Source: a bacterium BMS3Bbin13 (lineage in GTDB: Bacteria > Pseudomonadota > Gammaproteobacteria > 21-64-14). From it: a DNA stretch of 62,335 nucleotides. Location of the stretch: positions 1 to 62,335 of the forward strand of contig BDTW01000048.1 of assembly GCA_002897735.1 (NCBI GenBank). The letters run 5' to 3'. A program made the position numbers and the translations under genes. Each line of letters begins with the position of its first letter. The first letter of the stretch is position 1. The notes beneath the pieces were generated by a model. It saw only the letters and a program-made list of their open reading frames with translations. It was not told where the DNA came from and did not search any database. Shown here one piece after another: positions 1 through 8,831 of this stretch.

Positions 1-588
1 AGCACGTCGGGCGGGGGGTGCGCCGTGGGTATTGTTGCGCGAGAGTCATACCCGCACCCGCGCCCGCGCCCGCGCACCCGAACAGACACAACTGCTCACC
101 GCCGCCCGGGCGAGGCTCGCGCAAAAACAGGAGGACACGTTGGCGGGGGGGCGGGGGCGCGCGTCGAACACATCAAAACGCGGGCAGGGCTGGCCAAGTA
201 CGTCCAGCAGACCCACCGATCCGCAGCACTACTGCACGACCGGCTCGGGCGCGGTCGGGTCGATTTCATTTTGGCCCGGGCAATGGCGCAGCGCAACATC
301 CACCCAGCCGAGATCAGCGACGCATTGTGCGCAGGCAGCCCCGGTATCGAGCAGCGACAGGCAGACCGCACCGCCGTTTCCGGAGCCCGGGCCGCCGGGC
401 GCGATCCGGAAAAAACCGCAGCATCGATCACTGAGCGGCGCAGCCAAATTGCCGAGCGGGAGCGGGCGGCGGCAGAAAAATACGCAGCACAACAGGCCGC
501 GCAAGAACGGGCGGATGCTGAGTCGAGAGAGCGAGCGCGAGCGAAGGACCAGGAGCAGGAATACCACGGATACGGGATGGAGCGGTGA
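1..588 (+). pseudogene. Fragment resembling the C-terminal part of a plasmid primase/mobilisation protein
   Basis: The frame is open to the left edge, so the gene starts outside the window or is a relic. The stretch RVDFILARAMAQRNIHPAEI followed by SPGIEQRQADR resembles the helical tail of RepB/MobA-type plasmid primases, where a D/ACRxL-type helix precedes an 'ASPxLAERK' motif. The end is a charged Ala/Glu/Arg-rich helix. The first 50 codons are low-complexity Pro/Arg and a neighbouring frame looks equally protein-like there, so a frameshift is possible. A GC-rich imperfect hairpin lies just downstream (617-646) without a T-run. Together with the truncated integrase and tRNA-Ala it suggests a decayed integrative element. 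The family assignment rests on motif resemblance only. Confidence 0.35.
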
Positions 589-691
589 GCGACCAGCGGC
601 GCACCGCGCCGCCTATCCCCCTACCGCCGCTGCAGGCGGCAGGGGGGGGCACCATCCCCCACCCACCTCTGAAATCACCGCTCCGGGCCGT

Positions 692-1759
692 CTAATGTTT
701 CAAACCAAATTCGATACTGGATCTGGTGATCGCTACGTAGACACCAGTCCCGGCTAAGAGCGCAACCGCGCCATTTGTTGATGTGGCAAAACCTGCCCAC
801 GGGGTATTGAATGTCAGTGAGAGCGGTCCGTAAGACGCTCCGCCTAACATGGAACCGCTATAACTGTTTCCGCTTACAGTAAACGACCCAGCATATCCGC
901 CTGTCATTGTCTCACCGGCGTAATTCCACGCCCCCTGTGCGACGGTTTGGTTGTTAGAAACGAGAGTTGATCCAATCGTCATTCCAACTCCTGTACCCCC
1001 TGCACTTACCGGTGTCGACGAGTCCTCCAGAAATACGTTTTGCCCGTTTGGCGCACGAAAGACCAGCAAGGTGCCGTCCTGCGCACCGTTCGCACGCATA
1101 ACCTGCCACAATCCGCCTCCCAGGTAGTTCAAAGTTCCCGACTCTTTCGTATGGCCGCTGCAGTTAAGGTCCACCGTATAGTCCGCGCCACTACAGCTAA
1201 CCCAGGTACCATTCGCGTCGAGATGTATCGTCCCATACGCAGTCTCACAGTCGGCCTGAGTGGAATCGCGGCAGTCGAGTTGTACCCCATTGTAGGTACC
1301 TTGAATGGCGTTTAAGCCGGTCTGCAGATACTCAAAACCCACGATCGGCACGATACGCGAAGTACCGTTGATAGGGAGTTTTACCGCGCCGACTAACATG
1401 CCGTTCGGCGATGGAATGATACGAACATTCGGCATACCCACTGGGGTGTACGTGCCATCGCTATTTGCAGTCAATGTCCCTGATCCACTGGTGCCTTGCA
1501 GTCCATAGCCACTACGAGTGATCGTGTACGAATACTTGAGGTTGGTCGTATTGAGCTTATAGGTGAGAAGTTCCCCGACGCCAGCGACCGACGTGTAGGT
1601 AACTGCACTACTGGCTGGCGGCGAGGACGAGGACGTGATCGGGGAGCTACCTCCAGAGTTGCACCCTGCCAGCAACGCGACGGCTGCAAATAAAACAACA
1701 ACATGGAAACGCCGTAAAATGCGACGGCCAAACTGATTACCTTGATTACGGTAGCTCAC
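692..1759 (-). CDS. Putative secreted lipoprotein of unknown function
   Basis: The 355-residue protein has a basic N-terminus, a hydrophobic stretch and a lipobox (LLAGC, Cys at about residue 33), followed by a Gly/Ser-rich linker, so it should be lipid-anchored after export. The mature part is rich in Gly, Ser, Thr and Asn, with repeated short beta-strand-like segments and Cys pairs (LDCRDSTQADCETAYG). This suggests an all-beta outer-surface protein. I do not recognise a family. Its base composition is visibly less GC-rich than the flanking flagellar genes, and it lies between the primase-like fragment and the broken integrase. It may therefore be cargo of a former mobile element. Confidence 0.6.
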   Translation of the reverse strand: MSYRNQGNQFGRRILRRFHVVVLFAAVALLAGCNSGGSSPITSSSSPPASSAVTYTSVAGVGELLTYKLNTTNLKYSYTITRSGYGLQGTSGSGTLTANSDGTYTPVGMPNVRIIPSPNGMLVGAVKLPINGTSRIVPIVGFEYLQTGLNAIQGTYNGVQLDCRDSTQADCETAYGTIHLDANGTWVSCSGADYTVDLNCSGHTKESGTLNYLGGGLWQVMRANGAQDGTLLVFRAPNGQNVFLEDSSTPVSAGGTGVGMTIGSTLVSNNQTVAQGAWNYAGETMTGGYAGSFTVSGNSYSGSMLGGASYGPLSLTFNTPWAGFATSTNGAVALLAGTGVYVAITRSSIEFGLKH

Positions 1760-1891
1760 AATTATGATCTCCCACCTACATTTTTACCCCCGTCGTCTTC
1801 TTTGACTACATTAATTAACGGGACCGTTATTTTGTCGCTAAGAAGTAACAGAAACAACGAGCAGTCACAAGGAAACAAATACCGATACCCC

Positions 1892-2331
1892 CTACCCCAG
1901 TAGCCCCACCAAATCCTCCGCCCGCAGGTGGGTGTACCGCTTGAGCATTTGCAGGGTCTTGTGCCCGGTGATGGCGGCCACCTGCATGGGATTCAGCCCC
2001 TTCTCGAACAGCCGGCTGGTGGCCTCATGCCTCAAATCATGGAACCGCAGGCCTGTGAGCATCCGGGGGTCGGGTTTCCCGCTGGCCCCCCGGCACTCGG
2101 CCTCGTAATCCTTTCTCGCCCGGCGCAGCGCCCGGTCGAAGGCTTGAGTGATGCTATCGGCCCGGATCCCCCAGACGTAACCATCCAGCCGGCGGGGCAG
2201 GGCATCGAGCACCGCCTGCGCCCTTGAGGACAGCGGTACCCGGCGCGGCTCGCCGGTCTTGGTCTCAGGGACCCGCAGCACCTTGCCGTCCAGGTGCTCC
2301 CAACGCATCGAGGCGAGTTCTCCGCGCCTCA
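1892..2331 (-). pseudogene. Truncated tyrosine recombinase (phage/ICE-type integrase), catalytic half only
   Basis: What remains is the catalytic domain. RRGELASMRW carries the first Arg, HDLRHEA the His-x-x-Arg box, GHK the second His, and RYTHL near the C-terminus the Tyr nucleophile. The SAM-like core-binding domain that should precede it is absent. Homology stops at the perfect inverted repeat beginning at 2337, and upstream sequence in the same frame is read-through with no recombinase features. The fragment lies about 200 bp beyond the 3' end of tRNA-Ala, the usual position of an integrase inserted at a tRNA attachment site. It is most likely the scar of a lost integrative element and inactive. 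Confidence 0.75.
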
Positions 2332-2336
2332 TCGGA

Positions 2337-2383
2337 GAAAAGGGGACGGAGGGAATAAACAATATTCCCTCCGTCCCCTTTTC
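2337..2383. repeat. Perfect 21-bp-stem palindrome (REP-like hairpin)
   Basis: Two arms of 21 bp (2337-2357 and 2363-2383) are perfect reverse complements around a 5-nt loop; the core is GGGGACGGAGGGAATA. The hairpin sits exactly where the integrase loses homology. Its GGGGAC foot is shared with the hairpin downstream of flgL at 19222-19258, pointing to one family of dispersed hairpin elements. Confidence 0.8.
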
Positions 2384-2485
2384 TTGCGAGGTAGCGACAC
2401 CCCGCGTGTATGGGCAGGTCACCCGCCAGGAACCGTTCCGGGCATCCATCGGCCCGCTGGGACAATATGGGGGGACACTTGGGAC

Positions 2486-2517
2486 AAAAAACGACCGGAT
2501 CGCAGACCCGGTCGTTT
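2486..2517 (-). terminator. Rho-independent terminator of tRNA-Ala
   Basis: A 10-bp stem (AAACGACCGG / CCGGTCGTTT) with a 9-nt loop is followed, in the leftward direction, by six U residues. It starts 17 bp beyond the tRNA 3' end. Confidence 0.8.
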
Positions 2518-2533
2518 CGCAACTTATTGATTT

Positions 2534-2609
<76 letters not shown>

Positions 2610-2690
2610 GATCGCGCGCCGGACCGCAGGGGGTACGGCGCCGCATATTCTAGCATCCCGCAGGGACGGGCGGCTAGGAGCCTGTCGGGC

Positions 2691-3482
2691 TCAGGGGGCT
2701 TTACTGTGGCGGCGGCGCTGCAGGAGCTTGCGCTCGAGTTCCGCCACGAAGCGCTTCAGCGCCTTGTGCTGCGGCCGGGCCAGATTGAGAAATCGACCGC
2801 CGATGCGCAATTTGCGCCTGGCCTCGTCGAATCGTACGAAGCGGATTTCGAGGGCGCTGTGCAGGGGCGGGGCGTCGGGGATACGCACTATGCAGTTTGG
2901 GATGGTGTCGCCGCGTTTGAGATTCGACTTGCTCACGTAGGCGCCGACGCCGCTCACGGAGAGGTCGTAGAGGGCGCCGTCGAGTGTATCTTCCGGCTCG
3001 CGTGTCAGGTGGACGGGGATGATGAGTGCGGCGCCGATCTCGACGCGGAAATGGGTGCGGCGCTGGCGGTAGCGCACCTGCTCCGGGAGGGGGGCGTAAT
3101 AGTAGGCGATACCGGAGGCTCTTCCGATCTCACGGATGGCGCAGGGAAAGCGCAGTTCGATGCCGTGCAGCCGGGCGCGTACCCGCAGCCTGCGGGTCTT
3201 CATGAGCCGCTGGTGTCCACGGTGCGGGTTGAGTTCGTCCAGGAGGAGGTAGCCGTGGTCGGGATTCACCTCGAGCACGGCGCTGGTGTAGAGGGCGGGG
3301 TCGCCGTCCACCGCGATCGAGAGCAGGGCGCGGCCGTCCTTCAGGCCGCGGAGCAGGCCCACGATGCGGGCCGGGTCGCTGACCCGTTCCTCGTCGCCGA
3401 ACTGCCCTCGAATGGGGTTGTCGTCCATCGGTTCAGGGGGGCTGTCCGCCCGCCGTGCAGGCGGGTCCGATGCCGAGATCAT
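2691..3482 (-). CDS. ycgR: YcgR-type PilZ-domain cyclic-di-GMP flagellar brake
   Basis: The 263-residue protein has an N-terminal YcgR domain (about 35-130) and a C-terminal PilZ domain. The c-di-GMP-binding signatures are visible: an RxxxR motif in RQRRTHFR and the DxSxxG motif in DLSVSGVG. Proteins of this family bind the flagellar motor or stator when c-di-GMP is high and slow rotation. It is the last gene of the leftward mcp-flgA-flgM-flgN-ycgR run, as in pseudomonads. The start at 3482 has an AGAGG sequence 11 nt upstream; the internal Met at residue 19 has no Shine-Dalgarno sequence. It ends close to tRNA-Ala. Confidence 0.88.
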   Translation of the reverse strand: MISASDPPARRADSPPEPMDDNPIRGQFGDEERVSDPARIVGLLRGLKDGRALLSIAVDGDPALYTSAVLEVNPDHGYLLLDELNPHRGHQRLMKTRRLRVRARLHGIELRFPCAIREIGRASGIAYYYAPLPEQVRYRQRRTHFRVEIGAALIIPVHLTREPEDTLDGALYDLSVSGVGAYVSKSNLKRGDTIPNCIVRIPDAPPLHSALEIRFVRFDEARRKLRIGGRFLNLARPQHKALKRFVAELERKLLQRRRHSKAP

Positions 3483-3527
3483 GACGGGGCATCCTCTCTG
3501 CCCCGTTGTGCGTCCCCGCCGCGGCCC

Positions 3528-4010
3528 TCACGCCTTGGCGATCGTGTGCCGGCTCGGGTAGCCGACCGATTTGCCTTTGGGGCCGTAGCCCCCGGCGGCG
3601 GGTAGCTGGCCGCGCAGGATCTCCAGGGCTTGCTGGATTCGCGCACGGCTGATTTCCAGGATGCCGCCGTTGCGGCGATTTGCCTGCCGGCAGCGGCGGA
3701 CTTCCTCGAGCAGGGCCTCCCATTGGCGGGTGAGTTCTCCGTGGGGGTCGTGGCCGTGCAGGAAGGCGGTCATTCCGGCCTGATCGGGGGCGTAGCCGGC
3801 GGCGGCGAGCAGGCGCAGCCGCTCATGCTCGCGGATTTCCAAGGCTTCGAGTTCGCGTTGCTTTTCGGCCGCGAGTTCTTCGACGGTTGCGGATTCCAGG
3901 CGTGCGAGGGCGGCATGCTCCTCTTCGAGCAGGCCATTGAGCCGGCGTGTGCCTTCGAGCTGCTCACTGAGCAGGCGCCGGATTTCCGGAAGGATGCGGG
4001 AGGTGGTCAT
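3528..4010 (-). CDS. flgN: FlgN, chaperone for hook-associated proteins FlgK and FlgL
   Basis: The 160-residue, almost entirely alpha-helical, Glu/Leu/Arg-rich protein matches the FlgN fold and size. It has a long N-terminal coiled coil (residues 1-75), a helix with NRRNGGILEISRARIQQAL, and a flexible Gly/Lys C-terminus (YGPKGKS..GYPSRHTIAKA) typical of the family. FlgN keeps FlgK and FlgL soluble and delivers them to the export gate; both substrates are encoded in this window. Its ATG overlaps the flgM stop as ATGA, so the two should be translationally coupled. Confidence 0.88.
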   Translation of the reverse strand: MTTSRILPEIRRLLSEQLEGTRRLNGLLEEEHAALARLESATVEELAAEKQRELEALEIREHERLRLLAAAGYAPDQAGMTAFLHGHDPHGELTRQWEALLEEVRRCRQANRRNGGILEISRARIQQALEILRGQLPAAGGYGPKGKSVGYPSRHTIAKA

Positions 4011-4342
4011 CGGCCCGGCGGCGGCAGTCGGTTGTCGATCTGGAGCAGCTTGTCGGCGATGCGCTGCGGATCCGCGACGAAATGGCCCTGCGTGATCGTC
4101 TGGTGCACCCGTTGCGTGTTCACCACCGGGACCGAGGACAGCGCGGCCTCGAGAGTCTGCAGCCGCGCCGCCACGTCGGTCAGGTGCACGCGGTCGCCGG
4201 CCGCGGGGGCCTCGGTTGCGGGTGATCCGGTCGTCCGGCGCGGATCACCGGCGGGACTCGGATGGGTCTGCCGGGCCGCGGGGGCCTCGCGGGTCAGCAC
4301 CGACCCGAGATGCGCCGGATTATTGACGTCTTTAATATCCAT
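4007..4342 (-). CDS. flgM: FlgM, anti-sigma-28 factor
   Basis: The 111-residue protein has the usual disordered, Ala/Pro/Arg/Thr-rich N-terminus and a C-terminal sigma-binding helix region (VHQTITQGHFVADPQRIADKLLQ). FlgM holds sigma-28 (FliA) inactive until the hook is complete and FlgM is exported. The start at 4342 (MDIKDVNN) is chosen because it follows an AGGTTAGG ribosome site and lies downstream of a sigma-28 promoter. An in-frame ATG at 4471 would lie upstream of that promoter. The gene overlaps flgN by 4 bp. Confidence 0.9.
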   Translation of the reverse strand: MDIKDVNNPAHLGSVLTREAPAARQTHPSPAGDPRRTTGSPATEAPAAGDRVHLTDVAARLQTLEAALSSVPVVNTQRVHQTITQGHFVADPQRIADKLLQIDNRLPPPGR

Positions 4343-4386
4343 GAACCTAACCTCAGAAATGCCATAGTACTTTTCCCTGCTGAAAT

Positions 4387-4413
4387 ATGGCGGCGTGCCG
4401 GCGCTGAACTTTA
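4387..4413 (-). promoter_or_regulatory. Sigma-28 (FliA) promoter of flgM-flgN-ycgR
   Basis: Leftward strand: TAAAGTTC, exactly 11 nt, then GCCGCCAT, against the FliA consensus TAAAGTTT-N11-GCCGATAA. It lies about 45 bp upstream of the flgM start. It would let flgM be boosted by the sigma factor it inhibits, as known in enteric bacteria and Pseudomonas. Confidence 0.75.
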
Positions 4414-4486
4414 GGCGGTTGCCCCATTGCAGTTTTCGATCGGCGGATAGATGAAAGTGATGATTCGTCATCGTCCCACCCCGATT

Positions 4487-5194
4487 CTATAGAGGTACCC
4501 GGACCACGCCGACGCGTATGACCACCCCTTCCACGATCCGCCGGGAAGAAAGGTTCCGAACTTTTATAGAGTCTCCGGCGGCACCCGTCGCGAGGGCGAG
4601 TCCGGTCATGCGCACCCGCAGGCCGCCGGTCTCGGCGAGGAGTATGACCTGCTGGCCGCGTTTCACCAGGGGCGGCGATTCGAGCATCTCGGGATCCAGG
4701 GCCATGCCGGCCGGAACGAGTCGGCGCAGGAGCTTGCCCCGGACCGCCGCCGGGTCGCTGAGATACCCGTAGGCCAGGTTGCCCACGTCCTTGCGGGTCA
4801 TTCGCACGTCCGCGGCGCTCAGGCGGGTGCCGCGCGGCAGGGGCCGGGCGGCCACCAGCACCTTCCGGTATATCGATACGTGCGCCGGGACATAGATCGT
4901 CCACGGGCGCGGCGCGCGGCAGCGTACCCCGACGGTCGTGTTGCCGAGCGTGCGGCTGCCGGGGGAGAGAAACGTCCTGAGGGGTTCGCTGCAGCGCGGC
5001 AGGCGCAGGCGCGGGTCGAGGGCGGTGACCCGTATCTGCAAGGTGCCGTGCTTCATGCCCGGGTGCCGGGCTCGCAGGAAGGCGCCGGCCGCCGCGCGGA
5101 TGGTGTCCGGCGCCTGAATCGCCCCGGCGCTTGCGGCGCCGGCGGTGCCGACGAGGCAGGCGGCGAGAAGAAATCGGGCGATCGGGTGGCTCAC
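4487..5194 (-). CDS. flgA: FlgA, periplasmic chaperone for flagellar P-ring assembly
   Basis: The 235-residue protein has a clear signal peptide ([17 protein letters not shown]). It is followed by the FlgA domain with conserved Cys residues in LPRCSEPL and GVRCRAP, and a C-terminal SAF-like domain ([34 protein letters not shown]). FlgA assists polymerisation of FlgI in the periplasm; flgI is encoded further right. The start codon is GTG, overlapping the stop of the upstream chemoreceptor gene as GTGA. The size is typical. Confidence 0.92.
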   Translation of the reverse strand: MSHPIARFLLAACLVGTAGAASAGAIQAPDTIRAAAGAFLRARHPGMKHGTLQIRVTALDPRLRLPRCSEPLRTFLSPGSRTLGNTTVGVRCRAPRPWTIYVPAHVSIYRKVLVAARPLPRGTRLSAADVRMTRKDVGNLAYGYLSDPAAVRGKLLRRLVPAGMALDPEMLESPPLVKRGQQVILLAETGGLRVRMTGLALATGAAGDSIKVRNLSSRRIVEGVVIRVGVVRVPL

Positions 5195-6552
5195 GATGTG
5201 CCGCCTTCCGCTTCGTCGACTTGCAGCAGCTTGTGGATGCCCGCGAAGACCGCGTCCAGCGCACCCTCCAGTTCGGCGAGGCGTGCTCGCCCCGAATCCG
5301 CCTCACCGGCCGCGAGCAGGGCGGCGATCTCGCCGCCGAGGTCGTGCAGGCGGCGGTGCGCGGCGTCCAGGGACGCGAAGGCCGGGTGCGAGCCGTAGTG
5401 CCGGCGCCCGCGCCCGGCGAGCCACTTGCCGAGACGGCACTCGTCGTGACTCTTGACCCCGGCCGGGTCGAGGGGCTCGTTGCGTTTCAGCGCCTGGTCG
5501 AGGGCGAGTTTCCACATGAGGTGCCCGCCCTTGACTCCGCACAGCAGCACCCGGTCGTCTTCCCAGTCGGCGAAGGTGTTCAACTGTCGCGCGCTGGCCG
5601 TGGTCACCACCTGAGCGTGTTGGGCGAGCATGTTGACCCGGCGGCTCTCATCTTCCAGGCCGCCGGTGATCTCGCCGAGGCTGCGGGCCATGTCGCGCGA
5701 GACCTTCTGTTGTTCCTCGGCCGCCACCGCGATCTGATGGGAACGCTCGGTGACGTCGTTTACGACGCCGTGGATGTCGGAGAGGGCGATGACGACGGTC
5801 TCCAGGCTCTCATTGCTCTTGGACAGGTGCTGCAGGCCCGTTTCCACCGAGCCGGTGGCGTTCTCCGACAACTCGTTCATCGTGGCGGTCACCGACTCGA
5901 TCTCGGTGGTCGCCTGTGCGGTCTTGTCCGCCAGTTGCTTGACCTCGTCGGCCACCACCGCGAAGCCGCGGCCCGCTTCACCGGCCCGTGCCGCCTCGAT
6001 GGCGGCGTTCAGTGCCAGCAGGTTGGTCTGGTGCGCGATGTCCTTGACGATCGCCGTGAGCTTGTCGATCTGCAGAGTGAACCGGGTGAACTGTTCCATA
6101 CTTCGGGCCATGATACGGATCGCACCCTCCAACTGGTCGAGTTCCCCCACCAGCCCGGAGGCGCAGACATTGCCTTCGTTGACTTTTTGGCTGCCTTCGC
6201 CGGCGCGTTCCGCGGTCTGGCCCGCATGCCGCGAGATCTCCTCGGCCGCCGCCGCCATCTCCTCCACCGCCGCCGCAACGCCGGTGACGCGGTCCTTGAG
6301 TTGCACGAGTCCTTGATTGAAGGTCCCGGTATCCTCCATCAGGCCGGTCGTCTGCTCGAGCAGTTCGATACCTTCACGGGCGACGCGGAAGAGTCGGTCG
6401 TGCCACCGGCGCAGGGTGTCGGTCACCGGGGCGAGGGCGGCGCCGGTACCGGGGTGGCGCTGCTGCTCCCGGAGCAGGCGCGCGGTGTCGGACGCCACCG
6501 CGGCGCCGAGCACCTCCAGGGCGTGTCGGGTCATGAGCATGGGTACGGTCAT
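5191..6552 (-). CDS. Soluble methyl-accepting chemotaxis protein with C-terminal CZB zinc-binding domain
   Basis: The 453-residue protein has no transmembrane segment, so it should be a cytoplasmic receptor. Residues 80-300 are the MCP signalling coiled coil, with the conserved hairpin tip ([19 protein letters not shown], about residues 174-192) that contacts CheA/CheW. Residues about 340-410 form a chemoreceptor zinc-binding (CZB) domain with its His/Cys ligands visible: GGHLMWK (His344), ECRLGKW (Cys372), HPAF (His389) and AHRRLH. CZB domains sense zinc or oxidants such as hypochlorous acid in studied examples. The gene overlaps flgA by 4 bp, so this receptor is made with a flagellar assembly factor, an uncommon pairing. 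Confidence 0.88.
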   Translation of the reverse strand: MTVPMLMTRHALEVLGAAVASDTARLLREQQRHPGTGAALAPVTDTLRRWHDRLFRVAREGIELLEQTTGLMEDTGTFNQGLVQLKDRVTGVAAAVEEMAAAAEEISRHAGQTAERAGEGSQKVNEGNVCASGLVGELDQLEGAIRIMARSMEQFTRFTLQIDKLTAIVKDIAHQTNLLALNAAIEAARAGEAGRGFAVVADEVKQLADKTAQATTEIESVTATMNELSENATGSVETGLQHLSKSNESLETVVIALSDIHGVVNDVTERSHQIAVAAEEQQKVSRDMARSLGEITGGLEDESRRVNMLAQHAQVVTTASARQLNTFADWEDDRVLLCGVKGGHLMWKLALDQALKRNEPLDPAGVKSHDECRLGKWLAGRGRRHYGSHPAFASLDAAHRRLHDLGGEIAALLAAGEADSGRARLAELEGALDAVFAGIHKLLQVDEAEGGTS

Positions 6553-6657
6553 GGCAACTCACCTGAAGACGGTGCGCCCGACCCCCCGGGACGCGAACGG
6601 GAAAACCCAGTGGGTTTGTCGGCAAACAACGGATGCATCTTGAGCGATATCGAGGGA

Positions 6658-6675
6658 TAAGCAAATTCCGTGCCG
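6658..6675 (-). promoter_or_regulatory. Candidate sigma-54 promoter of the mcp-flgA operon
   Basis: Leftward strand: CGGCACG-GAAT-TTGCT, matching TGGCACG-N4-TTGCW except the first base, with the required GG-N10-GC spacing. The predicted transcript would start about 100 nt before the receptor gene. flgA is a class II (FleQ/RpoN) gene in Pseudomonas, which fits. Confidence 0.65.
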
Positions 6676-6688
6676 CGCGTGGTCACGA

Positions 6689-6715
6689 TCAAGAAATCCC
6701 CGGACGCGCCGCTAT
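6689..6715 (+). promoter_or_regulatory. Candidate sigma-28 promoter of cheV
   Basis: TCAAGAAA, 11 nt, GCCGCTAT resembles the FliA consensus (TAAAGTTT-N11-GCCGATAA) with correct spacing and 6 of 8 matches at -10. It lies about 30 bp before the cheV start, directly upstream of its ribosome site. Confidence 0.5.
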
Positions 6716-6744
6716 CAGGGGCGGACCGGAGAGGGGAGTCAGCG

Positions 6745-7689
6745 ATGCCCGGCATACTCGACAGCGTCGATCAGCGGACCCGACTCGCCGGGCACAACCG
6801 GCTCGAGTTGCTCCTGTTCCGCCTTGCCGGCGCACAGCGCTTCGGTATCAACGTCTTCAAGGTTCAGGAGGTACTTCCGTGCCCCTCGCTCACGCGCCTG
6901 CCGCGGGCCCACCGGGCGGTGCGCGGGGTCGCCCACGTGCGCGGCCGGACGCTGCCGGTCCTCGACCTGTCCCTGGCGATCGGTGGTGAATCGCTGCCGG
7001 AGGGGGAAGGCGGCTACGTGGTGATCACCGAATACAACTGCTCGGTGCAGGGATTCCTCGTGCGCATGGTGGACCGCATCGTCAATCTGCACTGGGAGGC
7101 CGTGCACGCGCCTCCGAAGAGCGCCGGCCACGACAGTTATCTCACCGCGGTGACCGAGGTCGACGAGGAACTGGTGGAGATCATCGACGTCGAACGGGTG
7201 TTGAGCGAGGTGGTCGGCGTGCGGGGTACCCTTTCCGAGGGTGTCGTGGGCGAGGCCCACGCCGAGGCCGTAGAGCAGGTCCACGTGCTGGTCGTGGACG
7301 ACTCCAGCGTGGCGCGCCGCCAGATCCGCCGGACGCTGGAGCAACTCGGCGTCGAGTGTACCCTCGCCGAGAACGGGCGCCTGGCCCTGGACATGCTGCG
7401 CCGGTGGGCCGATACCGATGACCCGCGCCTGGCGCGCACCGCGCTGGTGATCTCGGACATCGAGATGCCGGAGATGGACGGTTACACGTTGACCACCGAG
7501 CTGCGGCGCGACCCGCGCCTGCATGACCTCTATGTGCTGCTGCATACTTCCCTGAGCGGGGTGTTCAACGGTGCCATGGTGGAGAAGGTCGGCGCCGATC
7601 AATTCCTCGCCAAGTTCCAGCCCGATGAACTGGCGCGGGCCGTACTGGCACGCATCGAATCCGTGTCTGCACCGGCGTCGGCCGCCTGA
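6745..7689 (+). CDS. cheV: CheV, CheW-receiver hybrid chemotaxis coupling protein
   Basis: The 314-residue protein has a CheW-like domain (residues 15-160) and a receiver domain (180-305). The receiver acidic pocket is VVDDSS (Asp185/186) and the phosphorylation site is Asp238 in SDIEMPEMDG. CheV couples receptors to CheA, and its phosphorylation tunes adaptation. The start at 6745 (MPGILDSVDQRT) matches the conserved CheV N-terminus and has a GGAGAGGGGAG ribosome site; an upstream in-frame ATG at 6670 is not favoured. cheR follows, the same order as in Pseudomonas. Confidence 0.95.
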   Translation: MPGILDSVDQRTRLAGHNRLELLLFRLAGAQRFGINVFKVQEVLPCPSLTRLPRAHRAVRGVAHVRGRTLPVLDLSLAIGGESLPEGEGGYVVITEYNCSVQGFLVRMVDRIVNLHWEAVHAPPKSAGHDSYLTAVTEVDEELVEIIDVERVLSEVVGVRGTLSEGVVGEAHAEAVEQVHVLVVDDSSVARRQIRRTLEQLGVECTLAENGRLALDMLRRWADTDDPRLARTALVISDIEMPEMDGYTLTTELRRDPRLHDLYVLLHTSLSGVFNGAMVEKVGADQFLAKFQPDELARAVLARIESVSAPASAA

Positions 7690-7842
7690 ACGGTTCGTGG
7701 CGGGGCTCGTCCCGGTCCCAGTCCCTTTTTTGGCCCCTTCAACCCCGGGTGTTCACCGCCATCGGGTGTTCGGTGGCGTCGAATGCCGGGTCTCCAGGCG
7801 CGGATTGTACTAAGATGGCAGGTTCCAAAACGGGGGTACGAC

Positions 7843-8694
7843 GTGGCCAGTGGCGAGGTGACCGGGGAGGAATATGAGGGGTTCCGGGCCTTTCTCGCGG
7901 AGTCCTGCGGCATCGTCCTCGGCGAGAACAAGCAGTATCTGCTGACCACACGCCTGCGTCCGGTCCTGGAAGAGTTCGGTTTCGCTTCATTGCACGATCT
8001 GCTCGAACACCTGCGTCACGGGGTGGGGTTGGGCCTGCGCGAGCGGGTCGTGGATGCGATGACCACCAATGAAACCTATTGGTTCCGCGACGGCCATCCC
8101 TTCGACATCCTCGCCACGACCCTCCTGCCGGAACTCCAACAACGCCGCTGCACGATGCCGCGGATCTGGTCCGCGGCCTGTTCCTCGGGCCAGGAAACCT
8201 ACTCCATCAGTATCGTGGTCCAGGACTACCTGCGTGCCCGGCCGCATGCGTTTCCCGGCGACGTGCAGGTGGTGGGCACCGATATCTCGCCGACCATGCT
8301 CGAGAAGGCGCGCGCCGGCGTCTACTATAAATCGGAACTGTTGCGGGGACTGCCCGCGGAGTTGCGTGAGCGCCACTTCCGCCGCCACTCCGGCGGCTGG
8401 GAGGTGGCCCCGCGGGTTCGGGCGCGGGTGCGTTTCCTGGACTTCAATCTGCTGAAACCCTATACGTTGCTCGGGCGCTTCGACGTGATTTTCTGCCGCA
8501 ACGTCCTGATCTATTTTTCCTCCGAGTCCCGGCGCGATATCCTGGATCGCATGGCCAAGGTGCTCGTCCCCGGCGGCTACCTGATACTGGGCGCTTCGGA
8601 ATCTCTGTCCGGCCATTCGAGCAAGTTTCAGATGGCGCGTGTCGGCGGGGGCATCCTCTACCGGCTCCGCGAGAGCCCTCACCCGCGAGGCTGA
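7843..8694 (+). CDS. cheR: CheR, chemoreceptor glutamate methyltransferase
   Basis: The 283-residue protein has the small N-terminal CheR helical domain and a SAM-dependent methyltransferase domain. Visible family motifs are TTNETYWFRDGHPFD, WSAACSSGQETYS (SAM-binding loop), VVGTDIS and FCRNVLIYF. It methylates Glu residues of methyl-accepting proteins, such as the receptor encoded 1.5 kb upstream, using S-adenosylmethionine. A GTG at 7843 is taken as start because upstream in-frame sequence is not CheR-like; GTG 7858 is an alternative. It lies immediately before the flgB operon. Confidence 0.93.
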   Translation: MASGEVTGEEYEGFRAFLAESCGIVLGENKQYLLTTRLRPVLEEFGFASLHDLLEHLRHGVGLGLRERVVDAMTTNETYWFRDGHPFDILATTLLPELQQRRCTMPRIWSAACSSGQETYSISIVVQDYLRARPHAFPGDVQVVGTDISPTMLEKARAGVYYKSELLRGLPAELRERHFRRHSGGWEVAPRVRARVRFLDFNLLKPYTLLGRFDVIFCRNVLIYFSSESRRDILDRMAKVLVPGGYLILGASESLSGHSSKFQMARVGGGILYRLRESPHPRG

Positions 8695-8831
8695 TCCGGT
8701 ACCGTAGCGCCGGGCGCGTTGCGCCGCGCGCATCCAAGGCTTGCCGCCGCGGCGGCGCCCCGTTGCCGCCCGGCCGGCACGCCCGCCCGCCTTCCGCCCG
8801 AAAGATCATGGCAGTACAACGGGTTGCCATG

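Noticed and set aside
4343-4471. N-terminal extension of FlgM to an upstream ATG
   Set aside because: The sigma-28 promoter lies inside it and the extra residues do not resemble FlgM.
6616-6643. A sigma-28-like site for the chemoreceptor gene (TCAAGATG ... GCCGACAA)
   Set aside because: The spacer is 12 rather than 11 nt and the -35 match is partial. The sigma-54 site at 6658-6675 fits better.
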